NCBI GenBank assembly: GCA_015501055.1
Contig: JADNYV010000013.1
Span: forward strand, 124,001 to 188,000
DNA: 64,000 nt
Direction of reading: 5' to 3'
DNA from: Mucidula mucida
Taxonomy: Eukaryota; Basidiomycota; Agaricomycetes; Agaricales; Physalacriaceae
Part shown: in pieces, positions 46,510 through 58,156 of the stretch
Layout of the letters: each line of letters starts with the position of its first letter
Position numbering within the stretch: position 1 is the first letter of the stretch
Position numbers and translations under genes: made by a program
Notes under the pieces: generated by a model
Seen by the model: the letters and a program-made list of their open reading frames with translations, nothing else
Told to the model about the DNA's origin: nothing
Databases searched by the model: none

Positions 46510-48080
46510 TGTGGTTATGGACGTAACTGAGAGACAAGAAGCACACCAAATATGGCAACCGCAGAACACAGCTTATAAGCAGAATACGACCACACTCAAC
46601 AATATGCTTGTTCTTGCCTCTATTGTTCACTCTAACAAGAATTATCCTAATCGGCCGCCTTGAAACCGGATGTCGAGGCCTGCTTCACCAAACAAGACTT
46701 TCTCCGGCGACACCGTAAGCCCCTCACAATTACGCGTTTCCTATGTCACTACCCAACTCGCAGATTTACGCTTAGGAGGAACGCGTCCAGAAGTCTTAAA
46801 CCTGTTCCAGAGTGCAATTCCTCGTCCAGTTCACATCAAATCTTTTCGCCGCCACTTCTCCGATACCATATAGAGATTTGGTGCCTCACAATCCAACGTA
46901 GTGGTGGTAAACAAAGGGTAATGCATTATTGTCGAGTCCCGTGTTAAGAAATTCTGCAAGGACTGAACTTCTCAGGTCAGTATGACCTCTGTTCCGAAGC
47001 TGAACAACGTCAGCTCTCGGCGAAAATTCGTCTCCGAGCGCCGCAAGCTCTTTGCGCCGGCATTTGCTGTAAAGCAATCCATTGGGATCGTGAAACGAGG
47101 TTCAGTCCATGACGGAAATGTGCCGTCTGTGGCTTGACCAGTATACCGACTGTTGCAACATGTTGTTTTCCCTTGATTGGCTCGCAATCCTCCTACCGTC
47201 CACCGGTGGTTTCCTCAGAAGGTTGTGTTGCATTCGTGAAAATTTCGCGCCTGATATCCTGTGATGGCTTCCGACGAGATGAAAGCAAAGCAAGGCTTGG
47301 GGTGTAAGTAATGACTGTTCTTGTCGCTCATGCAGCTTGCATACATGTCCTCGCTTGGGCGTAGCCGGATGTCCTCTAAGAGCCGTTGAGCAGAGCCATA
47401 GCTGTGTGTGGCGGTTTGAGATTCCGAAAAAGGTGAAAGCAGATTGAATTCAGAGGCGCAGTAGTTGTTGTTGTTGTTTAATCCTGCTGATATCCCTTCC
47501 TGAGGGCTACAGTTGCGAATGTGAGAAATCGAAAGATGTACGCCTCGACATTTAGTGAGCCAAAGAACTGTAGGGACGGTAGACGGGCGAAAACCCTACA
47601 GGTTCGGAGCCAAGACAGATCTACAGCAAGAATGGAGTCGGCGGGAATGAATGCCGGTTAGTAGTGATGGTTCACCGGGAACCTTACTGGTGCAGTGATG
47701 CACTGGAGTTTCAACAGAGAGTTGAACGTTGAAGAGTGCCTACGCATAGTTCTGAAACCGGCTTCCAATGGAAATCATGGAATCAAACACGCCTCTCGAA
47801 TGGATTCTAATGGTGGCAGTGATGTCGCACGTTACAAGAAATGATACGGCGCAAAAAGAAGAGACTCAGAGTGTAGGTTGGAATGAAGAAGAAAGGCCGC
47901 CAAAAGGAGAAATAACATAAAACAGACAAGCAAAATGAAAACAGGCAAGCAAAATGGAAGAAGACACGGGGAAAAGAAATACCTTCAACGTCGGAGCCTT
48001 CTAGCAGCACATCACATGGTTCACCAAAGTCCTTTAAAAGCGAATGTGAAGGTGTCTAGCAAGTCCAAGCTGAATTCGCC
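46510..48080. other. Gene-poor interval upstream of the DUF5648 gene
   Basis: The plus-strand frame 46670-46873 and the minus-strand frames 46886-47293 have no recognisable motif. A small TTG microsatellite lies at about 47463-47480, and a purine-rich stretch fills 47860-47990. The interval may hold relics. Confidence 0.35.
48033..48039 (+). promoter_or_regulatory. TATA-like element of the DUF5648-type gene
   Basis: TTTAAAA lies about 45 bases before the ATG at 48081, in the expected place for a basidiomycete promoter. Confidence 0.4.
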
Positions 48081-48668
48081 ATGAAAGCTTTCACCCAGCT
48101 TGTTAGCCTTGTTGCTGCTGCAACCAGCGTCTCTGCCCTCTTTCTGCCAGAGGTACATTTATCCTTTCAGCCGGCTGACCATGCACTCATTATGTCCTTG
48201 CAGATTCTCTCAGAGCAATATTGCGCCTCCCGAGACCTAACAGTCCCTTTGCTCCGGCTATCAGCCCCCCACGAGCGACCACTTCTACACCACCGATGCA
48301 CTCGAAATGGAGAATGCAGTCGCCAACTTGGGTTATCAATCTGAAGGCGACGCTGGCCTCCTCTTCCCTACGCAAGTGGCTTTCACGACTCCGCTGTACC
48401 GCGCATACAGCCAGAGCGCCGTAGACCACTTCTACACCGCATCGTCGGACGAGAAGAACAATGCGGTGGCGAATCTCGGGTACGCCGACGAGAACATTGC
48501 AGGCTACATTACGCCGATCAAATTTGTGGCGCCGAGCCGCTTTATAGGATGTATAGTCCGACAGCGAAGGATCACTTTTACACAATGAAGGAGGATGAGA
48601 AGAATAACGCTGTCACTTCTCTGGGATATGTCGACGAGAACATCGTGGGGTATATTTTCCCAGCGTAG
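48081..48668 (+). CDS. Secreted protein of three DHFYT...GY repeats (DUF5648-like), with a frameshift
   Basis: MKAFTQLVSLVAAATSVSA is a signal peptide. A roughly 92-nt intron (48153-48244) then joins to SLCSGYQPPTSDHFYTTDA. Three repeats of about 43 residues follow: DHFYTTDALEMENAVANLGY, DHFYTASSDEKNNAVANLGY and DHFYTMKEDEKNNAVTSLGY. The first and third end GLLFP and GYIFP, and PLYRAYSQSA and PLYRMYSPTA lie between repeats. The third repeat is out of frame with the first two by one base near 48528-48534 (GTGGCGCCGAGCCG). No intron can bridge this, so the gene is either broken in its last repeat or the assembly lacks a base. Such proteins are secreted and may bind sugars or other surface ligands; their function is not established. 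A degraded copy of the 3' end lies at about 62095-62205. Confidence 0.75.
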
Positions 48669-48744
48669 TCAGAGCATTTCTGTAAAGGATCAGTGTGAAT
48701 GGACTGTCCACAGGCTTGCAGACTTACACTTATATATTTTAATA

Positions 48745-49902
48745 TCACCACCACACATTGCCCTTCATGAGACGCCTGCCAGTCAAACACACCTTTGCAC
48801 TTTTGACGAACCGATCCTCGCCAACTTCTGCTCCGACATCAATAAAACCACTAGGATGCTGTATTCGGACAATGCCATCTTCACGATGCAGGCGACTGAT
48901 ACCAGAGTCATCCGCATGCCGTTGCAGATAATTCCACGCTACTGTTCCCTTCGTGTTTGCCAGCACGCCTAAGGCCATAGCAACCGTCATCGGCACCGCC
49001 TTGTGCACCTCTCCCATCGAATACGCTTTGATTTCAATATCTACACCCCCCTCATTAGCACCTTCCGGTAAGCAGATGAAGGCAATTTTGGGCTGAGCCT
49101 GTGCCTTGGGATCTAGTCCCATTTTGCGCGCGCCTGCCTGTCGAAGTTGCTCGACATCATGGGGAGGCATGGGCCGCTCCATATCCAACCGTGACATCCA
49201 AACGAAGATGGTTGGGTTGGTGGCGTCGATGAACGATACGTCAAATGTGAGGTTTCCTAGTTGTAGAGCATCAATTGGACTGCACGTAGGGAAGAGTCGG
49301 CCAGTCCGCGCGCCAGCTGGATCGAGGAATTCCATGATGATGGCTGAGCCCCTTATAATCCCGACAGTAGTGATTTCAGGTCTGTCGAGGACTGCTACAC
49401 CATCGGGGGAAACAGGGAAAGTAGTGCGAATGAGTTTTTGCGTGTTCGTGTTATACGCACGGACTGTCACGGTGCTGTTCGACGTTGGCGCGGGAACGAG
49501 TCCTTCATCGCGTGCAAAGACACCGACCATGCTGGATAGGTTTCCGCAATTTCCAGTGTAGTCGATCTCGCCATCCCGGACCCCGATTTGCGCAAAAGTG
49601 TAGTCGACGTCCGCCGTTGATTGTGAAGATTCCCCGACCACCATGACTTTGGAGAGACTGGAGATCCCGCCTCCCATGCCATTCAGCTGGCGACCTGTGG
49701 GGTCTGGAGAGCCCATGATTCCGCGGAAGATGGGATCCCAGTCGCCGACATTGGCAGGAAGGTACTTTCTGTTGATGAAGATACCCTTGGAAGTCCCACC
49801 GCGAAGGAACGTCGCAGGAATGGGGTTCGGGGTGATAAAGCTTTCCATGGAATATGAACGCAGGCCTGAGATGAGTGGCTTGAGGCTACGTAACAGCTTC
49901 AT
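48745..49902 (-). CDS. PrpF-family isomerase (methylitaconate/aconitate isomerase-like), with mitochondrial-type leader
   Basis: MKLLRSLKPLISGLRSYSME looks like a mitochondrial presequence. The family blocks are IPATFLRGGTSKGIF, GSPDPTGRQLNGMGGGISSL, DYTGNCGNLSSMVGVFA (about 49550), IMEFLDPAGARTGRLFPT, SFIDATNPTIFVW, KIAFICLPE and IRIQHPSGFIDVGAEV. The fold is that of diaminopimelate epimerase. Bacterial PrpF works with AcnD in the methylcitrate cycle of propionate breakdown; fungi usually use a different methylcitrate dehydratase, so the role here is uncertain. The gene is uninterrupted. The same frame is open to 50010, giving a longer possible protein, but the leader fits 49902. It is divergent with the CCCH gene. 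Confidence 0.87.
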   Translation of the reverse strand: MKLLRSLKPLISGLRSYSMESFITPNPIPATFLRGGTSKGIFINRKYLPANVGDWDPIFRGIMGSPDPTGRQLNGMGGGISSLSKVMVVGESSQSTADVDYTFAQIGVRDGEIDYTGNCGNLSSMVGVFARDEGLVPAPTSNSTVTVRAYNTNTQKLIRTTFPVSPDGVAVLDRPEITTVGIIRGSAIIMEFLDPAGARTGRLFPTCSPIDALQLGNLTFDVSFIDATNPTIFVWMSRLDMERPMPPHDVEQLRQAGARKMGLDPKAQAQPKIAFICLPEGANEGGVDIEIKAYSMGEVHKAVPMTVAMALGVLANTKGTVAWNYLQRHADDSGISRLHREDGIVRIQHPSGFIDVGAEVGEDRFVKSAKVCLTGRRLMKGNVWW

Positions 49903-50038
49903 GTTGGGAGCCGAGCCTCCTGGCGTGCATGTAGATTGCAGACCACGGTTGATGACAGACAGAATCACGATCGAGGATTTTTGTCCATTTTGGGAATGAT
50001 CGTCGATCACCGACGCTTGCTTTTCAATCTAAACCACC
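49903..50038. promoter_or_regulatory. 136-bp bidirectional promoter region
   Basis: It separates the PrpF-like start (leftwards) from the CCCH-gene start (rightwards). TGATCGTCGATCA (about 49997-50009) is a near-palindrome. No TATA box was seen. Confidence 0.5.
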
Positions 50039-50933
50039 ATGGATGAAAACTATCACCATGTTGGTAATGGCATAGCTTGCCGCTACTACAACCACGGAAA
50101 ATGCAATAAAGGCCTTGGATGCGATTATTGCCATGCTCCTGATGTTCGCAGCGTCAGAGATAGTTGGTAAGTAACTTCGTGTTCTGAGCGTGCACGCCCA
50201 TTTCAGCTTCAAACTCTTTCAGTGGGCGGAACGTGTGTTTGCACTTTCTGCAAGGATGGTGCCAGTTTGGCGAGTACGTATGTCATTACTCGCATGACCG
50301 CAGTTACTTGCCCGAAAACTTGGCTTTTCCTGAATACATTCCTGGACCGCCGCCGCCTGTACATAGGCATCTGACGCTCAGTACTTCTCCCATAATACTT
50401 GATATTCCACTACCGCCTGCGCCTGCGTTTCTCCCTCCGCCGCCTGTAGTGGCAGTTGCGGCTGCTCCCGCCTATAACCCTAAAGCAGAGAAACGGAGAC
50501 GAAACAAAGCAAGGCAGCAAGGAAAGGCTGCTGCTGCAAACGCGACTTTACGGAAAGTGTCTTCATTGTCTGGAAAAGTGGCCAAGACTATTTTGAAGAA
50601 AGAGGTGAAGAAGGAAGCGCTGGATGACATATCGCTTTCGCCCCTTGCGGAGAGCCCAGCGCGACGACTCGGTGGGTTCGTTCAATTTCTGTCGCGGCTG
50701 TTGTCGAGACATCTTGTAGAGTGTTGGGATGAAGACGAGTTTGATAGACAACAACAGGAGCAACGGGAGAGAGACGAGAATGGAGGATACTTGAAACATG
50801 AGGTGGAGGACCTTTGGGCGCAGGGTGTGAAGCCTTGGGATGACAACGCCGGTGTATGTTCTTTCATTCTGGTGAAAGGATGCTGCTGACAACATGACAG
50901 GCTGTTCTCAATGTCCTCAATGGTTACTTTTAA
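50039..50933 (+). CDS. CCCH zinc-finger protein with two fingers and Lys-rich region
   Basis: MDENYHHVGNGIA is followed by the first finger CRYYNHGKCNKGLGCDYCH (C-x7-C-x5-C-x3-H). After one intron (about 50169-50220) comes the second finger, CLHFLQGWCQFGEYVCHYSH (C-x7-C-x6-C-x3-H). A Pro/Val-rich linker leads to KAEKRRRNKARQQGKAAAAN and KKEVKKEALDD, then SRLLSRHLVECWDEDEFDR and QRERDENGG. The last intron joins to AVLNVLNGYF and a TAA at 50931. CCCH proteins of this layout bind RNA. It resembles makorin-type and other small CCCH proteins, but no RING is seen. The start is the first ATG and lies 136 bp from the PrpF gene. Confidence 0.83.
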
Positions 50934-51417
50934 AGGAGTGGTGAACAAATTTGGACCTACTTCACGCGACTTAATGTTTACCTTAGGATACCATACTTTA
51001 TCTTATCTTGTTTTGATGTATTGAAGTCGTTTGAGGCATAGACTACCACGCGAGTAAATGTGGCGCACGGGTGACTGGACAACCGTGCCAGCTTCAAATA
51101 TACACGCTTCCGTTAGTATGTGAGCATGTTGGGGTTATTATGTGAACTTCAGTGAGTGAGTAGATTTCCAACTTGGACAGAAGTACACGTACAGAGGCAA
51201 GGAAAGGGAAATGCCTCCGCTCTGGAAGCAGAAATATTGATAAGTCGCGTTGTGTAGACGTGACTGGAATGTATGACGTAAGGCGTGGGAAATTAAGTCG
51301 GCAGCAACGGTGCTGCTTGCCTGTTGAGGCAACAGGCTTAAACTCGACTTCCATAGACATTTACCTGCTTTTCGACGCCGTTGTCGTCGTCGTGCTCGAC
51401 GTCGGCAAGCCGTCTTG
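50934..51417. other. Intergenic region before mdv1
   Basis: No gene seen. It should carry the CCCH 3' end and the Mdv1 promoter. A plus-strand frame 51173-51418 is a chance reading that ends where Mdv1 begins. Confidence 0.45.
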
Positions 51418-53865
51418 ATGACCTCTCGCACAAGCCATGATTCAGGCCAACGGAATCCCCTTGACACTACCAGTGCGCCCGGCCCAAGCAGGCTCGAACT
51501 CGTCCAGAAGGCCTTATTCGCACCATTCAACCACAAAAAGTCGGATTCTGCTCGCATTCTGTCTGACTGTACGTGAATTTCCTCTTTTTCTCGTCCTCGA
51601 CAACTCGCCCGGTTGATCTCGTGGCCGATCGTGCCGTCTCAATGGAACTCAACTGATTCGCCTTTTGCAGTGGCCCCGGTCATAATGACCCCCCGAATGA
51701 TCAACTCTGCATCTACCGCCAACTCTAGGCAGCGCCAGGCTGTCGAGAATGGCACAGTAGGACGTACTCGCGTCGACTTTGCAACACTCGGACGCGCCCC
51801 GCTCAGACTGGGAATGGGCTCGCGCCGTGTAACTTCGCGCGACCTTGAGGTTATGGAGGCAACCGAGGAGCTTTTGCACGCAGAGGTCCCAGAACCAGAC
51901 GGCGTCGCTTCGAATGTCAGTTTACTTCGCGGCTTTAATGCCACCATTCCTAGCGCGGAGCAAAGTCGGACACGGCGGCGGCAGATGCGGAATGTCGATG
52001 CGCCCCATCTAGGACTCAAGAAACTTGGCATGAATGCGCGCGGCCTCCTGACAGAGGACGACGACGGGCACAGTGTCACCAGTGAGGATGACGTTGTTAT
52101 GGTGCCGCGAATAGAAACAGGGCGTAAAGGCAAGAAGCGGCGCGGTCGGGAAAGCTTGAGCACTTCCAAACTGCTCGGAAAGGAGGAATTATCGCGGCAG
52201 AAGAAGGAGATTCTACGGGATAAGGAAAATTTGCATGTTCGAAGGGTGCGTAACTTGGAGATCATCTTCTCTTGCTCAAACTACTCGACAGAGTTTGATA
52301 CACAACGAGATAGCAGAAATAACCAACAAAATAGAAGCATTAGACGTCATTCGAGAAAAACTCGAGCATGACCTCTTGAAGCTTCAGGAGGACGAGCTCG
52401 AGTTGGACGATGAATGTAAGTGTTACCTTACGCTTTCTGTTATACCTTTCTGATGTAGCGCCGTAGTGGAAGGAGTCGGAGAGAGGATGGATTTCGAACA
52501 AGCAGCAGGACGGTCCGCCAAGGCCAATGGCACTCAGTCCGTCCACGTACCGCAGAGCTCCAGACGCCGTAAAGGACCCTCCTTCCTTCCTTCAGAACAC
52601 AACGAACTGCCACCAGGAGTCGCTTTTATGACTCTAGAAAGCCACTCTGCACCTATTGCGGCGCTCGATTTCTCTGAGCCTTATGGAACCCTCGTCAGTG
52701 CGTCCCAAGTGGATAGTCAACTTATCGTTTGGGATCTCTTCAGCGGAACGCAGATGGGACGACTCAAAGGCCACACCGGACCCATCAAGTGTATACAGGT
52801 TGAGGATCATGTATGCCTAACAGGCAGTGAAGACGGAGCCATCAGGTTGTGGGATCTACGAAGAGTAGATAACGAGGACGGATGGGGAGAGGAAGGAGAG
52901 TTTGTTACCCTTAGTGACGTCGCGGAAGAGAGTGAAGATGGGGAGGTCGAAGCTGAGCAACCGACGTCTAACGGCATAAGGAATGGCAAGGCTCCTGTCG
53001 ATGAAGGCGAACAGCCCTGCGCACGGGTCCTTGAGGGCCACACCAAAGCCGTCACATCCCTGTACTTTGAAGATGATTGTTTAGTATGTGACCTCGTTTT
53101 AAACTTGTTTATCTGCTCACGATGTGTATAGGTAACAGGTGCATCAGACAAGACACTTCGCCAATGGGATCTCACCACAGGACAATGTGTAATGACGATG
53201 GACATTCTTTGGGCTATTTCTCATTCGGCCGCACCATCGATTCCTGGAATTGCTGCCTCGATAGGATCCTTTGCTGTGCCCACACCTCCATTCGCAGACG
53301 GCAGTTGGGATATGTATGAGGACTTTGTCGGTGGCGTGCAGTTCTGGGGATACGGTCTTGTGAGTGGTAGCGGTGACGGTGCTGTTCGCATGTGGGACAG
53401 TAAGTACCCGACTTCACATCATTTACTACGCGCCTAAATTTATATCTAGTGCGCACCGGACAGGCCCATCGCACGCTGCTAGGACATACCGAGCCCGTTA
53501 CTTGCCTACAGTTTGATGAGCTTCACATCGTCAGTGGCAGTTTGGACAAGTCTATACGGGTTTGGGATTTACGGACAGGAGGCGTATTTGAAACCCTCAA
53601 GTATGACCACGCTGTCACGGCTCTTCAGTTTGATACGCGGAAAATCGTTGCTGCTACTGGCGAGAATGGGATCAAGGTCGGTCTTCAACGTAGCGTCACA
53701 GTATTCTAACCTAACAGATTATTTTAGGTTTACAACCGAACGAGCATGCAGCACTCCACCCTCCTCACGAACGGGCATACACATCCAGTACAGCGCCTGC
53801 GCTACATGGACCGCTACATGGTATCGGGCGGACGAGATGCGACTGTCAAGATCTGGTCACTTTAA
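51418..53865 (+). CDS. mdv1: Mitochondrial division protein Mdv1/Caf4 homologue (WD40)
   Basis: MTSRTSHDSGQRNPLDTTSA begins the N-terminal extension. RLELVQKALFAPFNH and, after a splice, LAPVIMTPRMINS follow, then a Lys/Arg-rich region. A coiled coil runs NEIAEITNKIEALDVIREKL to LKLQEDELELDDE (about 52310-52410). The WD40 propeller starts at TLESHSAPIAALDFSEPYGT and has seven repeats: VDSQLIVWDL, TGSEDGAIRLWDLR, TGASDKTLRQWDL, SGSGDGAVRMWD, SGSLDKSIRVWDLR, ATGENGIKVY and SGGRDATVKIWSL. The last Leu is followed by TAA at 53863. Known homologues link Fis1 on the mitochondrial outer membrane to the dynamin Dnm1 for fission. An acidic insert, SDVAEESEDGEVEAEQPTSN, sits between repeats 2 and 3. 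Confidence 0.9.
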
Positions 53866-54463
53866 CACACGATGAAAGTAATTATATGCATTAATTTTAT
53901 TCCTTTGCTTACATTCATGGACGACCACGAAACAGCATCTTTCAGTTGTATTATCTTACGCAAGAAATAGAGACCATTCGCGCTGCCATCTCTGCGGGCT
54001 CACGTGTCGCAATCATGACTAGTTGGTATCGCCTCCTGCCAGTGTTGGCCAGACTCTGAAGAGGTATGTAAGTGTCTGGTAAGTGTCGAGGCAGGCAGGA
54101 TTCCGGTATGTCCACAGCGAGAATCAAGTGGCACTGGCAGGTAATGTATATCACTGTGTTCGATTGGCCGACGTTCCTACGTACTCGGGAGGGGTCCGCA
54201 GGATCGGTCGAGTAGCGAGGGGTGATGCGGGAACTACGGTCACAACTAATCTTCATTCGTCTGATGTTCTAATTTTAGCTCCGCTAGTTTAGTTTTTTCG
54301 CGGCTCCCGACCCCTGCTCTGGTGCAACGATATACGTGCTCCCGCGGTCGAGATACGCGATAATGGCTGTATCACGATGCTTCATATCGCCAGCCCAAAT
54401 TTATAGAATAAGAAGCGCGATCGTACTTTCAGGGGATCTTCCTTCGCTCGCTCATTCACGATC
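53866..54463. other. Intergenic region before the OPT transporter
   Basis: No gene seen. A TTTATAG element at about 54400-54406 lies roughly 60 bases upstream of the OPT start. A short plus-strand frame at 54083-54292 has no motif. Confidence 0.45.
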
Positions 54464-57400
54464 ATGGCCATCCTCTCTGGGTTGTTCAAGTTGAAGCGCG
54501 CTACTGGCTCAGAGGCAGCGGACGCTTCTGAGCCTGAGCTGCCGTTCGATTGCAAGGATGGCTCTCCCGATGTCGACTTGGAGAAGAGCAGCAGCTTGGA
54601 CAAGGAGGATGACTCTTATCATCACCCGACGGATAAGACTGAACTGACGCCTATGGAGGCGCTCAAGTGGAACGTGGATGGAGACCAGTCACCGTTTCCG
54701 GAGGTGGCAGCTTGTGTGCCGAATACGGACGATCCTACAATGGAAGTGAACAGTGCGTGGAGAGCTTTGACTGGAGAATTTATGGTTGATTTTGGGATTG
54801 CAACTAGCATTCCGGATGTGGGTGTTGAACACTGTTTTTGTTATTCTGTTTGCGGGTGTCAACCAGTTCTTCTCGTGCGTGCTCTTTGCTTTGCGTTCGT
54901 GAATCATAGTCTCATAATTCTCTTCAGATTGCGATATGTAAGTGTATCAGTATCGTCTCTAGCCTGAAGACTTATCAGGTTGTTGTAGCCGAGTCTGAGT
55001 CTGAGCTACGTTGTGGCGCAGCTTCTCGTGTTTCCTATCGGTCGTGCTTGGGAGCGCCTCCCTACATGGCGAGTAGGATACGGGCGGTTTGGCTTCCGAA
55101 TCAATCCTGGACCTTTCAATATGAAGTGGGTATTCTTCCTAGACGCGACTACTCAAACTTATAACATCCTCTGATAGGGAACACGCCGTGATTGTTATTT
55201 GTGTGAATCTCACGAGTGGAACGGCTTATGCTATGGGCTCTCTCGTCGCTATGACTAGTCCAGAGGTAAGCCTTCAAGCAGTGTCTATCTAGCTTCGACA
55301 GTTCATGGGTGTATATAGTTCTGGGGACGAGACTTGGGCGCGGGTTTTGGCGTGTGTTATATTATGACGACGCAGTTTCTGGGATTGGGACTCGCTGGCC
55401 TCGCACGTCGTTGGATTGTGTATCCTGGTGCGTCTTTCTAAGCACTCGATGAACCTTTGCCTCACGTTTCATCAGCTGCACTCATCTGGCCGTCGACTTT
55501 GGCCTCAACCGTGTTATTCAAGACTCTGCATCAGCCTCAGGAGAACGAGCCTGCGAATGGGTGGACGATCACTCGGTACCGGTTCTACTTCTACACTCTG
55601 GTGGGGAGCTTCGTGTGGTTCTTCTTCCCGGATTATATTATGACGTGCCTATCGACCTTTGCGTTTGTGACGTGGATTGCGCCTACGAACCAGAAGGTCA
55701 ATACTATTTTCGGGGTGAGTGTGGCGGGTTGTTATATATCTGTTCAAGGTGCAAAGGCTGATTTGAGAAGATGAACAGCGGTTTGGGGTTAATACCTATT
55801 AGTTTCGATTGGACGGTTATCTCGTATGCTGGGGCTCCGCTGACGACGCCGTTCTGGGTTACGGCGAATTGCTTTGCTGCCGTCGCGATCTTCTATCTGT
55901 TCATTTCTCCGATTTTATACTGTGAGTTGTGCTAGCACTCTTGGGCGAAATTTGGATCTGACATGACTTCCAGACACTGGGGCATGGTATAGTGATTATT
56001 TGCCGCTGATTTCGAGCGCTACTTTCGATAATACGGGCGCTAAGGTTGGTTTTTGGATTCATTCCCGCGGAATACAGGCTGAAATCATTCGTGGTGCTGA
56101 TAGTACAACATCAGCAGGGTGGTCAACGATGACTATTCGTTCAACCTTGAAAAGTATGAAGCGTATTCGCCAATGTGAGTCGGTACTCGCCCGCCTGTCT
56201 TATCACCGCTGATCCACCTTGTCAGGTATATATCTATGGTACGCTGTGGTCCGCAGCTATCGTCACTGACATAGACCTTTACTGTTTCCCTAGGCGTATT
56301 CGATCTCGTACGGGCTCAACGTGAGTTCGTTATCTTAGCTTATCAGTATGGCTGAACTCCAGCTCGCGTACTAGTTTGCGGCCATTACCGGTATTATTGT
56401 CCACACCTATCTCTACAATGGTGCCGACATCTGGGCCAAGGTCAGCCTGCTTATGCTTTTAGAAAGGCGCATACTCACAGTGGAGTATAGTTCAAGAACT
56501 CCCGGGATGGCGGAGAGGATATTCATAAGCGACTTATGAATAAGTACAAGGACGTTCCGGACTGGTTGGGGATATGTTTCTTGTAGACTTGTTGCATTGA
56601 CCATCCTTGGATAGGTGGTACTTGATCCTTACTGCTTGCACGCTGGGATTGGGTATTTTCACTATTCGGTGAGTGTCATTCAAGCCGCCATTGAGAGCAA
56701 GTGCTGATCACCAGTTTCGATAGGTACTGGGACACTCAGCTTCCGATTTGGGGTTTCATTGTCGTAGCCTGGGGTCTCGTACGTGTTTCGATGCTGTCCT
56801 TGTCGGTCCACACTCACTGGTTTGGCAGGGTGTTGTTATGATCATTCCCGAGGGTATCTTGGAGGGGACTACGAACCAGCGTGTCTTTTTGAACATCATC
56901 ACCGAGCTGATTGCTGGTTATGCGTGGCCAGGGAAGCCTTTCGCCAAGTACGATCTCTGCGATTGTCTTGCTTGACCAGGGGCTCACGTGTTCGCGGACA
57001 GCATGATGATCAAGTTTTACGGGTACAATTCTATCAAGCATGGACTGGACTTTGCTATGGATTTGAAGCTGGGGCAGTACATGTTCGTCATTGCCATTTA
57101 TGGTCGTCGTTCCGGGAAACTGAAGTTGAACGGATAGGAAAGTCCCGCCGCGGACGTTGTTTACGGCTCAGATATACAGTAGTGTGTTGGCTGCTGCTGT
57201 GCAAGTTGGTGGTAAGTCGTCACTACATGTGCGGATACTGCGTGGAGGACTGAAGATGTGGATAGTTTTCCGTTGGATGCTTGGGAACATTGAGAATCTC
57301 TGTGCTACCGATAACACTGCTCGGTTTACGTGCGCTGGCACTCGGGTTGTGTATAATGCTAGTCGTGAGTGTTGTTCGTTTGTTGTTTGTAGACGTCCTC

Positions 57401-58156
57401 ATCAGGCCTGTTAGTTATATGGGGCAGTACGTGATTTCGATGCTTCATATCGCAGCACACTCTTCATCTCCCAATGCTAGCTATCGGTCCTCAGCGTCTG
57501 TTCCAAATGGGCCAGACATATTCGCAGATCATGTGGTTCTTCCTCATTGGCGTACAGTTTTTTCTCCTTCTACAATGCGTTTTGGGACTCACCGAGTGAT
57601 CGCTGAACAGCCCGTCCTTGTGGTTATTTTCTACTTTTTGTATAAGCGCTATCCAAACTCATGGTTACGTTATGTCAACCTTCCAATCTTGTGCGTCATG
57701 TTCGTCTTCTTGTCTAACCGTTCGCTGAAAACGTCGGTCCAGCTTCAACTCTGCTGGAAATATCCCGCCGGCGAACACGACTCAATACTCCCTGTGGTTC
57801 ATCGTTGGCTTCATTTTCAACTATTACATTAGAAAGAGGGCGTTTGACTGGTGGAAACGATACAACTGTGAGAGAGATCTATTATGGGTGCTTCTGTTCT
57901 GACACTGTCAAGATCTCTTTTCCGCTGGACTTGACACTGGAGTGGCGTTTGCTACTATAATCATATTCTTCGCATTATCGTATAACAACATCACATTTGA
58001 CTGGTGGGGAAATACGGTGTCAGATAACACTTGTGAGCTTTGAGCGCTTCTGCCATGGATCTAGCTGACATTGTTTCGATAGACGACAGCAAGTCCGTTC
58101 CGTGGAGGACTGTGGCGAAGGGGACACATTTTGGTCCTGGTCCCGGGGAGTTTTAG
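54464..58156 (+). CDS. Oligopeptide transporter (OPT family, Isp4-like)
   Basis: [17 protein letters not shown] opens a cytoplasmic tail with SFPEV-like [14 protein letters not shown] and [15 protein letters not shown] (about 54760). More than a dozen exons follow. Family blocks are [129 protein letters not shown] and [18 protein letters not shown]. Then come [49 protein letters not shown] and [20 protein letters not shown], followed by TFDWWGNTV. It ends HFGPGPGEF (stop 58154-58156). It is a proton-coupled importer of tetra/pentapeptides or glutathione at the plasma membrane. The frame requires about 15 short introns; several at 57100-57780 are placed by frame. Confidence 0.9.

Noticed and set aside
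46670..46873. 67-codon plus-strand frame (MSRPASPNKTFSGD start)
   Set aside because: It looks mildly protein-like, but no family, splice continuation or promoter supports it.
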